From NCBI GenBank assembly GCA_964469565.1, contig CAYXZD010000018.1, positions 27,415 to 91,414 of the forward strand: a stretch of 64,000 nucleotides of DNA, in the 5' to 3' direction. Positions 49,547-60,100 of this stretch are shown here, in pieces; the stretch's first letter is position 1, and the number at the start of each line of letters is the position of its first letter. The position numbers were made by a program, and so were the translations under genes. The notes beneath the pieces were generated by a model. That model was not told the DNA's origin and did not search any database. It saw nothing but the letters and a program-made list of their open reading frames with translations. This DNA is from GCA-2720975 sp964469565 (GTDB lineage: Bacteria > Planctomycetota > UBA1135 > GCA-002686595).

Positions 49547-50931
49547 TGTCCACCCCCAAGGTTTGCGGCGATCCGGGCTTGCTCTCTCTGCCTAAGCCGG
49601 TGCGCCCCACGCACCGATTGATACAGCCCCCCACTCACACCGATGGGGAGTAACCAGATGAGTAGGTTTTGGGCGCCGTGATTTATGCTAATGCCGATAA
49701 ACATCACGCATTGTGAAAAAATCGCCACCCCCAATCCCCAGATCATCCACACCGCTGAACGACGTTTAGACATGCGCCTCCAGAGATAACCAAGAATAGA
49801 AAAGGCTGTGGCGACATAACCCAGGAATGCCGTAAACCCTAGGATTCCCCCATCAACGGCCTCCTTCACGAATTGGTTCGTCACATCGAATAGATAGAAC
49901 CCCCATCCTGCGGTGGAGACCGTCCCCATGAGTATCCAGTCGCGCCAATGAGTTATCGCTGCATCAATCAGTCGGTATCGGTGATACCCCGTAGAGCCCG
50001 AAGTAATACTCACTCGAGACACGAGATGCCACACAGGCTTATTCATCACTAGGTGCAATCCCACCGTCGCTGCTACGGCCATGCGCAGAATCAAGATCAT
50101 GTGGTGCCGCAGCGGATAAAAACAGAATCCGCCAATCACAGCGACCACGCCTAGATATGGGGTGCTCGATGTCGTCGTAATGACTGTGATCAAACAAGCC
50201 ACCACCCCTAACGCCGAAGTCATTCGCCTGCGTGGGCTTCCGATATACCGAGCAATGAGCCACGGAAGTGCGCCTACCCAAAAAGTGCCCGCGAGGATTG
50301 GGTGCTTGAACGACCCCATACAGCGCACAGCACCATCCCGAATACTCGTATATCCGTTCGCACCACCCACCCAAGCGTAGATGTTGGACTGGGTTGTCTT
50401 CTCGTAGAGAAAACAAAGACAGGCAATGCACGCCAACCATACGAAGGTTCCGGAGATCGCGTTCACGTCATTGAGACTGCGTATCCAAACACGGGTTATG
50501 CAATACAAGCCAAAAGTATCCACGCAGAATCCGAGGCGGTTGACTAGCGCACCGCCAGAGCCTCTACGGATTGTAAAAACAACCACCGATGCCACCGCCC
50601 ATGCCAGCATCCACTTATCCAGCTTGATTGGTTTCCACCACCGATACTCTCCCCAGAGAATGATCCGCGCAATCCCGAGAAGAATCAGCACCCGGCTAAA
50701 CGAGAAGTCGAGGCCTAGAATCACAATCCGCTGCGATGCCGGGACGATTGTCTGGATGGCTAGAAGGGGTAAGATGGCCCTCGAACGGGGAAGTTGGAAG
50801 AGTAGAACGCAACAGATGATTAGGATCACCAATCCAACGGGATAGAGCGTTGTCGCGTTGTGATAGGTTTCACTTCCGAAGCCAGCGGCCACGTAAGCTT
50901 TGTCCTGAATGAACGTAGTGAGAGCGTACAT
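49543..50931 (-). CDS. Wzy-like polysaccharide polymerase/O-antigen ligase-family membrane protein
   Basis: A polytopic membrane protein of 462 residues with roughly ten hydrophobic helices (for example LVILIICCVLLFQL, GVVACLITVITTTSSTPYLG, SILGYLWRRM), and a periplasmic loop near residues 180-215. Wzy proteins show low sequence conservation, so the call rests on topology, size and position. It overlaps the FrhB-like gene and the GT2 gene by 4 bases each, making a coupled trio. Wzy polymerase and WaaL ligase share this fold; with a Wzx flippase in the same locus, polymerase is the better guess. Confidence 0.78.
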   Translation of the reverse strand: MYALTTFIQDKAYVAAGFGSETYHNATTLYPVGLVILIICCVLLFQLPRSRAILPLLAIQTIVPASQRIVILGLDFSFSRVLILLGIARIILWGEYRWWKPIKLDKWMLAWAVASVVVFTIRRGSGGALVNRLGFCVDTFGLYCITRVWIRSLNDVNAISGTFVWLACIACLCFLYEKTTQSNIYAWVGGANGYTSIRDGAVRCMGSFKHPILAGTFWVGALPWLIARYIGSPRRRMTSALGVVACLITVITTTSSTPYLGVVAVIGGFCFYPLRHHMILILRMAVAATVGLHLVMNKPVWHLVSRVSITSGSTGYHRYRLIDAAITHWRDWILMGTVSTAGWGFYLFDVTNQFVKEAVDGGILGFTAFLGYVATAFSILGYLWRRMSKRRSAVWMIWGLGVAIFSQCVMFIGISINHGAQNLLIWLLPIGVSGGLYQSVRGAHRLRQREQARIAANLGGGQ

Positions 50932-52205
50932 CAGGGCTTAGAGGGAGGGAGCGAAGTGGGAGAAGCCGCAGACAGGGGCCAACGCCGATAGAGCTTCCGG
51001 CGCAGGATGCGGCTGAATGCCCCAAGGATTGATTGAAAACGTTGGGCCCCGGTCAGGCAGGTGAGCCAGTTCTTGAAGAGCGGGAACCCCTGAAAGTCGG
51101 GCACGGGTAGGAACAAGAGGCGGCTCGCCATGAGGCGACCCCAGACCGAAGCTTGAGTGAGGGCCAGGTTTGGCTGCGAATTGGCTAGACGGTCCAGGGG
51201 AACTGAGTTCGCATGAATGTAGCCCGCGGCGATAGCGGCACGTAGGTGCTGGCGGCCAGCCTCTGTGCGGACAACGAATAGGGAGCGACCGGGATCGCCC
51301 TCCTCAATGGCTCGATCCCACGGATCTCCCACCGAAATGTCGGCAAACACACCTGTGTGGTCCACGCATATGTAGCAACGCCATTGGCGGTATCGCTGAA
51401 CAATCCCCCATGACTGGGCATAACTCATCCGGCTATAAACAGTCTCGGGTGTCAATCGAGCTTCAGCCATTCCAGGCCACCCCGCTCCACGATAGGCAAA
51501 CGAACTGAGAGCCTTACCTTCGGGAACACCCATCTCCTTGAGCAAAACCCGAGCCCCCTCATGGGACGGCGTACCCGCACAAAAAACATTGACCGTGAGT
51601 GCGAGGTTATTCGCCAGGCCAGGCCGCCGGCGGGCCGCAGCCTGAGTCGCTGCCACGTCACACGGTTTCCCAATGAACATGCATGGGCCTGGGGCTGACT
51701 CGATTTTTTCGAGGGCTTCGCAAGGACTTGCGGGGCCGTAGCGGGAGCCCATGCCCTGCAAAAGCGAATTGCGGTCCACGCTCAATTGGCTCTCATTGTG
51801 CAGGGGATTGCCACGCGCCGGGACCGTATGCAAAACCCCATGCATTCCCGATTGCTCCATGCCAAAGAGCGCCAATGCGGTGACACCGCCCCCACTAGAA
51901 GCCCTTAGCCGAATGGACTCATCACTGGCATAGCCCTCCCATACTTCCAGTACAGGTCCCCATTCGCCGAGCAACTCGCCCGCTACTCCAGGGGGAAAAT
52001 GAATCGAACTCAATTGAAGGTTGACGCCCGGACAATAACCAAGATCCCCTTGGTTTACAGGCTCCCCCCGCAGACGCGGCCTGCGCCCAAGGGAGTCTTC
52101 GTCCACCATCTCAATGGCCTGCGGTTCTAAGTACGCACACACCCCGCAACCCGTGCACATTTGCCACTGGGCCACATCGGTCACACTCTGAATTCGGGGA
52201 AACAT
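50931..52205 (-). CDS. FrhB-like coenzyme F420 hydrogenase/dehydrogenase beta-subunit-family protein
   Basis: Iron-sulfur flavoprotein of 424 residues. A ferredoxin-type motif C17-x2-C20-x2-C23 (MCTGCGVCAYLEP) is near the N-terminus, with GYCPGV nearby. FIGKPCDVAA and VNVFCAGTPS are typical of the FrhB C-terminal domain. Members of this family occur in polysaccharide loci next to pyruvyl transferases, but their reaction there is not established. Its start lies 80 bp from the divergent pyruvyl transferase. ATG 52205 is preferred to 52241. Confidence 0.85.
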   Translation of the reverse strand: MFPRIQSVTDVAQWQMCTGCGVCAYLEPQAIEMVDEDSLGRRPRLRGEPVNQGDLGYCPGVNLQLSSIHFPPGVAGELLGEWGPVLEVWEGYASDESIRLRASSGGGVTALALFGMEQSGMHGVLHTVPARGNPLHNESQLSVDRNSLLQGMGSRYGPASPCEALEKIESAPGPCMFIGKPCDVAATQAAARRRPGLANNLALTVNVFCAGTPSHEGARVLLKEMGVPEGKALSSFAYRGAGWPGMAEARLTPETVYSRMSYAQSWGIVQRYRQWRCYICVDHTGVFADISVGDPWDRAIEEGDPGRSLFVVRTEAGRQHLRAAIAAGYIHANSVPLDRLANSQPNLALTQASVWGRLMASRLLFLPVPDFQGFPLFKNWLTCLTGAQRFQSILGAFSRILRRKLYRRWPLSAASPTSLPPSKP

Positions 52206-52285
52206 GCGAGGGCAAGGATTGCGGTTTGGGGAAGCCCCCAAGGGTCCCCACTTTACAATATCCTACAGAAACCGGCTACTTTCCC

Positions 52286-53623
52286 ATGCCTGAAGGTAAA
52301 CTATCGAAGGCTCAGTTTTATTCGCACCTCGTATCCGTGACCGCTTCCCCCACACGCCTCTGTTTTTTTGGCGCCTCACCCACCACTGGGAATCTCGGCG
52401 TCAGTGCCCTGCATGACTCAGTCATCGGGATGGTGGCCAGGTGGTGTCCCCACGCGGACCTATCTGTTTTTGACTATGGGCGCGGCGAGCGATTCACTCA
52501 CCACGAGTTCGATAAAGGGGCCCTCCGTGTCAGACAGATGGCCGCACACCCATCCCGTAGAATCTGGAGGAGGGACTCCCTTCTAAACATGCGCGCCAGT
52601 CAGTGGTTCCTTGGGGCCCGCAGTGAATCGATCAACCCAGGCCTAGCCTTGGTGCGACAATCCGATGCGGTCATGGACATCAGTGGAGGTGACAGTTTTA
52701 CAGACATCTACGGACGCCGGCGGTTCTGGGATGTGTGCCTGCCCAAACTCATCGCATTAGAAAGCCATCGCCCCCTGATTCTATTACCTCAGACCTACGG
52801 TCCCTTTCAATCCAACCGTCTACGGAGGGTAGCCGAGCGCATCGTGCGCGGGTCAAGCCTCGCCTGGGCAAGGGATGCACGTAGCTTCCAGAGCCTTCAA
52901 AAACTCCTCGGCTCGGACTTCGATCCAGAACGGCATAAGCTTGGGGTCGACGTAGCTTTTGGACTTGAGCCCCACCCCCCCGATGAATTGCTGCCGACTG
53001 AAATCGGGACGTGGCTACAAGAGAGTCAACACCCGATCGTAGGAGTGAACATTAGCGGCCTCTTGTATCATTCCCCCCGAAGACAAGCAGAGCTGGGTTT
53101 CAAACTGGATTACGGCAAGCTCATGCTCGAGCTCACCCAACGACTCCTTTCCCAAGGGAATGTGCGCGTGTTGCTCCTACCCCATGTCTTGTCTCCACAC
53201 GGCCATTATGAATCGGATCCCCAGGCCTGTGAGGCCATTGCTCAGCAGCTAGTTCCTCAGGACCCCGATCAACTGAGGGTCGTGCCCGCCTGCCTCAATG
53301 CGTCCCAAACAAAAGGACTCGTCTCCAAACTCGACTGGCTCGTCGGTGCTCGAATGCACGCCACAATCGCAGCCCTCTCTTCAGGAGTCCCTGCGGCTGC
53401 TGTTGCCTATAGTCCCAAGTTTCTCGGAGTATTCGAACGCTGCAACCAATCAGCCAGCGTGGCTGACCCCACAAGTCTCGATCATACAGCTGCCATCGGC
53501 CTACTCTGGCGTGCATTTCAAGACCGCAGCAAGGCACGACATCAGCTACAGGACAGCCTTGTGAGCATTCACGCCACCCTTGCCGAACAGGGGAACCTCA
53601 TTTTCAAACTCATCCCAGCCTGA
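52286..53623 (+). CDS. Polysaccharide pyruvyl transferase family protein
   Basis: Protein of 445 residues of the pyruvyl transferase family, which adds a pyruvate ketal to a sugar using phosphoenolpyruvate. FFGASPTTGNLGVSALHDSV is the conserved N-terminal glycine-rich segment; AVMDISGGDSFTDIYGRRRF, LLPQTYGPF and GARMHATIAALSSGVPAAAV are family motifs. It shares an 80-bp divergent promoter region with the FrhB-like gene. The start at 52286 is chosen because an upstream GTG/ATG would overlap that region. The acceptor sugar is unknown. Confidence 0.9.
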   Translation: MPEGKLSKAQFYSHLVSVTASPTRLCFFGASPTTGNLGVSALHDSVIGMVARWCPHADLSVFDYGRGERFTHHEFDKGALRVRQMAAHPSRRIWRRDSLLNMRASQWFLGARSESINPGLALVRQSDAVMDISGGDSFTDIYGRRRFWDVCLPKLIALESHRPLILLPQTYGPFQSNRLRRVAERIVRGSSLAWARDARSFQSLQKLLGSDFDPERHKLGVDVAFGLEPHPPDELLPTEIGTWLQESQHPIVGVNISGLLYHSPRRQAELGFKLDYGKLMLELTQRLLSQGNVRVLLLPHVLSPHGHYESDPQACEAIAQQLVPQDPDQLRVVPACLNASQTKGLVSKLDWLVGARMHATIAALSSGVPAAAVAYSPKFLGVFERCNQSASVADPTSLDHTAAIGLLWRAFQDRSKARHQLQDSLVSIHATLAEQGNLIFKLIPA

Positions 53624-53632
53624 ATCGTCAAC

Positions 53633-54484
53633 ATGGCCTCCCCGGACACAGACGTGCTCATGATCACGTACAAGCGGCCGACCTACACGCGGCTTGCCCT
53701 TGCTGAGCTACTTGCGCGCTCAAGCGACCGGGTGCGAGTTTGGGTGTGGCACAACGGTGACCATGAAGAGACCTTGCGGGTTGTACAGTCCTTTCTTGAC
53801 CATCCCCAACTCCACCGTTTTCACCACTCGAAACAAAATGTTCGCCTCACCGAGCCGACTAATTGGCTCTGGGAGAATGCCACCGGTGATTATCTGTCCA
53901 AGGTTGATGATGATTGCATCGTGCCCCTAGAGTGGGATATCAAACTGCGAGAGGCTCATGAGGCCGAAGATCGTTTCGGCATAATCGGTTGTTGGCGCTT
54001 TCAACCTGAAGACTTCGACGAAGACCTTTCCCGCCCCAAGATCCGTACATTTAGCGGTGGGCATCAACTCCTGCTCAACATGTGGGTCGAAGGGTCTGGG
54101 TATTTGATGAAACGCCAGTGCAGAGAGCAAATGGGGCTACTTCGAGGACACCAGACCTTCACCACATACTGCATCCAGGCTGCCTGCGCGGGATGGCACA
54201 ACGGTTGGGTTTTCCCCTTTCTCTACCAGGAACACATGGATGACCCCCGAGCGGAGCATAGCGAACTCAAGTCCGATGAGGACCTCACCGAGGTCCTGCC
54301 CCTTTCGGCTCAGGTCAATGGTGTCACCTCACTTGTCGAGTGGCAAGAGCAACTCAGACGCTCAGCGCGTATCGTCCAAAGCGCACCCTACAGCAGATTC
54401 TATTGGTCTAAGCCACGGCGCCTTCTGCGTCGTGCTCTCGTAAATCTGCGCATTCTACTCTCGAGCAACAAGAGGCAATGGTGA
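53633..54484 (+). CDS. Glycosyltransferase family 2
   Basis: GT-A glycosyltransferase of 283 residues. DVLMITYKRPTYTRLALAEL opens it; the metal-binding DxD is DYLSKVDDDCIVPLEW; the region FGIIGCWRFQPEDFDEDLSR and the QEHMDDPRAEH segment line the acceptor site. It lies 9 bp after the pyruvyl transferase and 3 bp before another GT2, so the three are probably one transcript. The donor sugar is not evident. Confidence 0.88.
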   Translation: MASPDTDVLMITYKRPTYTRLALAELLARSSDRVRVWVWHNGDHEETLRVVQSFLDHPQLHRFHHSKQNVRLTEPTNWLWENATGDYLSKVDDDCIVPLEWDIKLREAHEAEDRFGIIGCWRFQPEDFDEDLSRPKIRTFSGGHQLLLNMWVEGSGYLMKRQCREQMGLLRGHQTFTTYCIQAACAGWHNGWVFPFLYQEHMDDPRAEHSELKSDEDLTEVLPLSAQVNGVTSLVEWQEQLRRSARIVQSAPYSRFYWSKPRRLLRRALVNLRILLSSNKRQW

Positions 54485-54487
54485 TTC

Positions 54488-55474
54488 ATGTCCGCCCTTT
54501 CCTTCACCTGCGTCATTCCTGCTTATAATCGCGAAGACACCCTAGAAAGGGCTGTGCGGAGTGCGCTTGATCAGACTGTGCCACCCGATGAAATCATCAT
54601 CGTCGATGACGGTTCCACCGACGAGACCGCTGTGCTCGCGGAGTCCTTTGAGGCACCCGTGCGGGTTATCCATCAAGCCAACGCAGGCGCCTCCGCGGCT
54701 CGCAACCTCGGTGCCCAACAAGCCACTAGCGCTTGGATCGCCTTCCTCGATTCAGATGATCGCTGGACCCGAGGGCACATCGAAGCCATGCGCACGGCGA
54801 TCTACGAATCCAACGGCTTAGCAGATTTCTATTTCGGGAATCTAGAACGCACGGTATCAGAAGGCGCCCGATCCCAATGGAGTCAGGCGCAGTTCCATAT
54901 CGACGAGCCTTGGCGCCTCCGTGAGGATGGTCGGGATTGGGTCATCCGACCTCGCATCCCCATGATGCTACAAGGTAGCGTGTTTCATCGTGAACGCTTC
55001 CTTAGCAAGGGTGGCCTATGGGCTCCGCTGAAGCGGCGCCATGACACCCATGCCTTCATCAAGCACGGCTGTGGCTCGCCGATTTGCGCGGTCAACCACG
55101 TGGGCTGCGTCATGGTCGACGACGCCAGCACTCGACTCACCGGGGAGTGGCACGGACGGTCCATTCCGTTTTACGAGTACTCCATCATGCTTTGGAGTGA
55201 TCTCATCCAGTCCATACCCGGAGTAACCAAGGCTCAAGGACAGCTTCTGAAGCATCGCCTGTTTACATCATACTGGCGGCTGATGCGCGAGGGGCTTGTC
55301 CAGGGCCAGCTGAGGACATGCGCACGGGGGTTTTCCGGCGCCTTGAACATCGATCCAAGGGCCTTCGCCCTGCGTTGCCTCAGATCATACCCAAGCGAGT
55401 ACGCTATTGTTTCCGCTGATGAGATCCCCGAAGGCCGCGGCCAACAGGCAATGCCCATTACCAGGATACGCTAG
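54488..55474 (+). CDS. Glycosyltransferase family 2
   Basis: Second GT2 in the operon, 328 residues. SFTCVIPAYNREDTLERAVR and EIIIVDDGSTDETAVLAESF are strong family motifs, and AFLDSDDRWTRGHIEAM is the metal-binding segment. An A-type cluster KRRHDTHAF lies where other GT2 enzymes have the catalytic base. It overlaps the Wzx gene 3' end by 4 bases on the other strand, so the two operons converge. Confidence 0.93.
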   Translation: MSALSFTCVIPAYNREDTLERAVRSALDQTVPPDEIIIVDDGSTDETAVLAESFEAPVRVIHQANAGASAARNLGAQQATSAWIAFLDSDDRWTRGHIEAMRTAIYESNGLADFYFGNLERTVSEGARSQWSQAQFHIDEPWRLREDGRDWVIRPRIPMMLQGSVFHRERFLSKGGLWAPLKRRHDTHAFIKHGCGSPICAVNHVGCVMVDDASTRLTGEWHGRSIPFYEYSIMLWSDLIQSIPGVTKAQGQLLKHRLFTSYWRLMREGLVQGQLRTCARGFSGALNIDPRAFALRCLRSYPSEYAIVSADEIPEGRGQQAMPITRIR

Positions 55475-57099
55475 TCCCGTTGGAGGCCGGGGGCCAGCGC
55501 ACGAAGCTGCGCAATGAAATCCCGCAAGCCGCGTGGATTGATAAGACGGCTGCTCCCCCAATACGCGCCGATTCCCACTGCCACGGCGAGGAATAGGCGC
55601 GCCCAACGAGGCTCACTCGATACAAGTGACTGCATAGCGTTTACCGCCACTATCATCACACCCGTGCAGGCTGCAATGCGCGAAAACTCATACAAGAATC
55701 CCAAGACACTTCCTGCACACGCACGAGCGGCACAGACTAATCCGAGCACACCCGCGCAGAGTCCCGGAATCAGCACCGCCCACGAAATGAGGATGCTCGG
55801 CTCATGGGTGCTTGCCCATTCGCGCAGGCTACGCAGCGCAGCAACATCCTCCGCAGAAGGAGGCAAGGAGTAGGCCATGTACACGCCTCCAAACACCATC
55901 AGCAGCGCGACCTGACGGCCAACGCTGATATTGAAGACTACGCGCGGTTTCCCGCATGCGAGCAACACGGGCCTCGCGATGGTCCCGATCGCCATCGCCG
56001 AAGCATGGAACGCCAGAATGCTCACGATGTCGGCCATCTCCACCCAGGCCTTGGTGTACACGCAACTAACGAAATCCTCTGAAACAGCCGCGAGACCTGC
56101 AGCTGCTGGCACAGCAAGGAATGCAACCAGCCCAAAAGATGCGCGCATCGTTTTGGCTATTTGCGCTTGGTCGCCTTTCAGTTTGGCCATGGCCGGGAAA
56201 GCGACACGGTTGATGATGTTGCCCACCGGCTTTGCAGGCGCGTTGCACAGACTGAACGCCATGCCATACACGCCTAGGGCAGCCCCACCTGCCACGTTTC
56301 CTAGAATCAAACGGTCTGCCGAACGCCCAATGGCCTGCAACGAGGCGGAAGCCCACAGCCAGCGCCCATAATTGAATAGCTCCCTTGCAATGGAATAATC
56401 CAGGCGCAGCCTAGGCCAAAAAGACGCGCATCGAAATAACCCCACCGCCTGCAAGGCCCGCGATCCTAACTGGCCGAATACAAGACTCCAGACTCCTAAC
56501 CCCATGAGGGCACAGCCAATTGTCACAATTGCGTAGGTCAGGGTGGATTGCATTTCGAGGAGGGATACACCACGGAACTCCATGTTCTTCTGCAGGAGTG
56601 CCGCCGGCGTGACCATCAAGCCCTCGATGACATAGAGCAGCAACATGGCTCGTAAGACGGGCACGAGATCCACGAACCCATCGGAGAAGAAGCCCGCCAG
56701 CCATGGGGCCACAGCGTACCCCAATACAGCAACCGCAACGTTGGCCGCCAGCAGCAACCAAAACACAGTGTCAGCGGTGAGCCTTAGATCCTCATCTGTC
56801 TTGCAGTGTCGATGGATCAGGGCTTGGCTAAACCCGATCTCTCGAAATGCTGACAGGGCCAAGACCGCCCCGTTGACAAGGGCCATTGTTCCAAAGTCCG
56901 TCTTCATCAATATGCGCGTAAGGACGGCCATGGTGGCCAATCGCAGACCGCGCGAGAATGCAAGCGATAGGCCAAGCCAACGCACACCGTGCCGAACAGC
57001 GTCACCGCCTGTCGGAACTCGGCGGTTATCCGTGCTGCAGGCAGCCTCGGATCGTTTGGGCGCCTGCAATGCAGCAGACTCTGAACCAGGAATGGACAT
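55471..57099 (-). CDS. Wzx-like polysaccharide flippase
   Basis: A MATE/MOP-superfamily lipid-linked oligosaccharide flippase of 542 residues, with many transmembrane helices. VRWLGLSLAFSRGLRLATMA and VLTRILMKTDFGTMALVNGA are the family N-terminus, and GRWLWASASLQAIGRSADRL and LGNVAGGAALGVYGMAFSL follow. With the Wzy-like protein it supports a Wzx/Wzy pathway. ATG 57099 lies 8 bp after the stop of the giant surface-protein gene; an ATG at 57147 would overlap that gene. It should be co-transcribed with it. Confidence 0.92.
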   Translation of the reverse strand: MSIPGSESAALQAPKRSEAACSTDNRRVPTGGDAVRHGVRWLGLSLAFSRGLRLATMAVLTRILMKTDFGTMALVNGAVLALSAFREIGFSQALIHRHCKTDEDLRLTADTVFWLLLAANVAVAVLGYAVAPWLAGFFSDGFVDLVPVLRAMLLLYVIEGLMVTPAALLQKNMEFRGVSLLEMQSTLTYAIVTIGCALMGLGVWSLVFGQLGSRALQAVGLFRCASFWPRLRLDYSIARELFNYGRWLWASASLQAIGRSADRLILGNVAGGAALGVYGMAFSLCNAPAKPVGNIINRVAFPAMAKLKGDQAQIAKTMRASFGLVAFLAVPAAAGLAAVSEDFVSCVYTKAWVEMADIVSILAFHASAMAIGTIARPVLLACGKPRVVFNISVGRQVALLMVFGGVYMAYSLPPSAEDVAALRSLREWASTHEPSILISWAVLIPGLCAGVLGLVCAARACAGSVLGFLYEFSRIAACTGVMIVAVNAMQSLVSSEPRWARLFLAVAVGIGAYWGSSRLINPRGLRDFIAQLRALAPGLQRD

Positions 57100-57107
57100 G
57101 GCGGCGC

Positions 57108-60100
57108 CTACAGTGGGGTGACCGTAATGTTGCCTATGTTTGCCCACACCTCATGCACAAGGAATAGCAGTGATCCATGATCCGTGTAAACCCCCGCCGG
57201 ACCGGCAGGGACGTTGATCTCCATCACGTTGGCAGGGTCCCACGATGGCTCTGGAGATGCGTAGTCCCACGCCTTCAAGCGGTATCGGGTCGAGCCATCC
57301 AGTTGGGTCTCGCACCGGCCTTTGAATATGTAGTACTGGTTGGGGATCACAGGCCAGGCGATCCAATTCGCCTTTTGCTTGTAGTTTGTCGTGAACGCCT
57401 CCCAAGACTCATCCCCCAACAAGTCCCACCACCGATAGGCAAAGAAAGCACCGAAGGGGAAGAAGCCCTCCCTAGGTTGCTCATCGCCATCAACATGGCC
57501 AGGCCAACGTGAGATTGTACCGATGAGGAATGAGTTGCTCTGCGGCAGGAATCCATTGGGATTGAACCCCTTGACGACCAAGGGGAAGGTGTACTCATAA
57601 TCAGTCCAGTCGCTCACGTCCAGCGTCTCAGCTGTATCACCAACAGACTCGCCGACCGCAAAGAGGCGGTCATAGCCATAGCCGGTAACTCCGCCACGGC
57701 TATTCGAGATCGCCTTACCCATGACCGGGTCATCCACGACCTCAAATCGGCCGTCGATGATTTGAACGGCATCCTGCAGTCCAACGATCCCCGCATCCAC
57801 ATCGTTCCAGTCCACACTGTACGATTGCGGCCAAGCATTCGGGACGAAGTCCACCCAGACACTTTGGGTCGAGACGTTGCCGTCGTTGTCCACCGCAGTC
57901 AAGACAACCTCATAGAGCCCTGCATTCAGTGAGGTACAGTCGATTTCCACACAGAAATCGCCTGCTTCAGCCAAACGGACAGGGCCATTGAAGTTGCCCT
58001 CACCAATGGAGAGCGCCTGCTGAGGGCCTCCATCAAAAGAGTAGCTCAAGGCAACGACTTGTCCCAGTTCGTCCGTCACTTGACCAAGGATGTTGATCCA
58101 TCGCTGAGCACGCCCTGTATATCCAAATCGCTGAACAGGATCACCGAAGGCATCGCGAGTTCCATACCAGATATCAAAGTCTGGGTATCCATCGAATCCC
58201 GGAGGACCCGTGCGCACAACGATGTCTCCGCTGGTCACATCCGGGTTACCCTTGCCATCATTACAAGTCACCAGGAAGTGATAATCGGTGTCTGGCGATA
58301 GCCCCGGAACAATAACTTGGCTGTCGTAGACGAGCGTGCGGCCATTGTACGGTCCGAAGTCATACTGACCTGCAACGGTGCCCCAGTAAACGTCCCCCGT
58401 CGTCAACTCGTCGGTAAACCAATCGATTCTGATCGAGTCCTGTCCCAAAGCCACACCCGACGCGCGATACATCAGCGGAGGTGCAGTATCCGCAGGGGTT
58501 CCAAAATCCTCAGGATTGATAGGAGTCGCGGTGCTGAAGAAGTAGTCGACAACCGCAGTGCAACCGGTATTAGCTGGGTTTCCTGCCATGGGGCCCATGC
58601 TCACAACCTGCATGGGGTGATTAAGCACAGGCTGGGTATTCCAGTTCACTCCATCGAACGACCACGATTGAGTCCAATCATCGCCAACTCGCTTGATTCG
58701 CATGTAAAGGGGAGCACCGAACCAAGAGCCGTTGAACACAGTCTGCTCATTACTCGCCACTTTGACACCGCCACTGAATGCCGCCTGCTGCACAATGAGT
58801 TCGCCACCTGGAGGGGCCGATCCCTGCGCAACACCATTGTGGTAAAACCCAAAGCGCATCCAGTCACCAGGGGACTGCTCCACATGCACACCAACTGTCT
58901 GGTAGGCAAGCTGCATGACTGATTCGAAACGCACCTCCACTTCAAAATCTGAATCTTGCACCTGCTGAAGCACGCGCGCCCCACGATTGTTGGGGTCGTC
59001 AGGGTCATAGAGGGCGTTGGCTGGGATTCCAATCTCCATTCGTGCATCTGAGGTACCCACTCCCGTTATGTGGAGGGTTGCCTGACCAGCTGGGTCATCA
59101 AACTGCCATAGATCTGTACGCAGATTGAATGAGTTGAAATCATCTGACACGATGGACCCATCACCCGAGGTAGTGAACGTAAGGTCGCCCGTAGAAGCAC
59201 AGTATCCCCCGGGGTCGCAGCTCTGAACCGCAAAGTGGTAGGTCGTCTCTGCAGTCAATCCTGTTACCAAGATCGCATGAGCTTGCACGTAACTGGGATC
59301 TTCAACGAACAGTCCATAGGATGTATCAAGCCCATAATCCACACGGCTATTGGCGTCCTCATCTGTCTGCCATGTAATCGTCGCAGACGTTGAAGTCACG
59401 CTAACCAATACATCTGAAATCTGAGGCGGATCCGTGTCATCATCAAAGATGGCTGTGACTGATCGATCCTGAACCATCGCGATATTGGCGGGGTTTTGCG
59501 TTCCCGTAAGGTCTCCCGTCCAAGCCACAAATTTCTTGCCCGGAATGGGTAGCGCAGCTAGGGACACGACATCAGTACAGGTGTAATCATTCAAGTCCGG
59601 GTCTGCGGTAATGGTGCCAGCACCGGCCGGAGACACGGCAGTCGTTAGAGAATACGGCCCGCCGCCATCGTAGAATCCGTCTTCTTCGTCGAAAGGATTC
59701 GCAGTGTTGAGGAAATAATCAACGACGGTCGTGTGGGCGGGCGTCGTCGATGCAGGTGCTGTTCCGCTTGCATTGGCCGAGTAAACCCCCACGCTCGAGA
59801 GTTGAAGGCTATGGGTGTAGTTAGCGAGGACCGGATTCCACAAGACTCCGTCGCTCGACCAATCCACCGTCCACAGATCCGTTTGGCGCCGGACGCGAAG
59901 CCACATGGCCTGGCTGAGATCCCCGGGCAGGGGATGAATGCGAGTAATCTCTGTGGTCACACTCGCATTGGTTTGGCCACAGAAGAAGCCAACACCATTA
60001 TCGTCTGAGTAAAAGTCAAAGCGCATCCAATTCAGATCATCCTGGCGTGCCAAGAACCCCTGAATCTGATACTGCAATGTCAATGCCGACTCAAACTTGA

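Noticed and set aside
54488..55474. Reading the two adjacent GT2 genes (53633 and 54488) as one split gene
   Set aside because: Each has its own start motif and separate DxD site, so they are two enzymes and not a frameshifted one.
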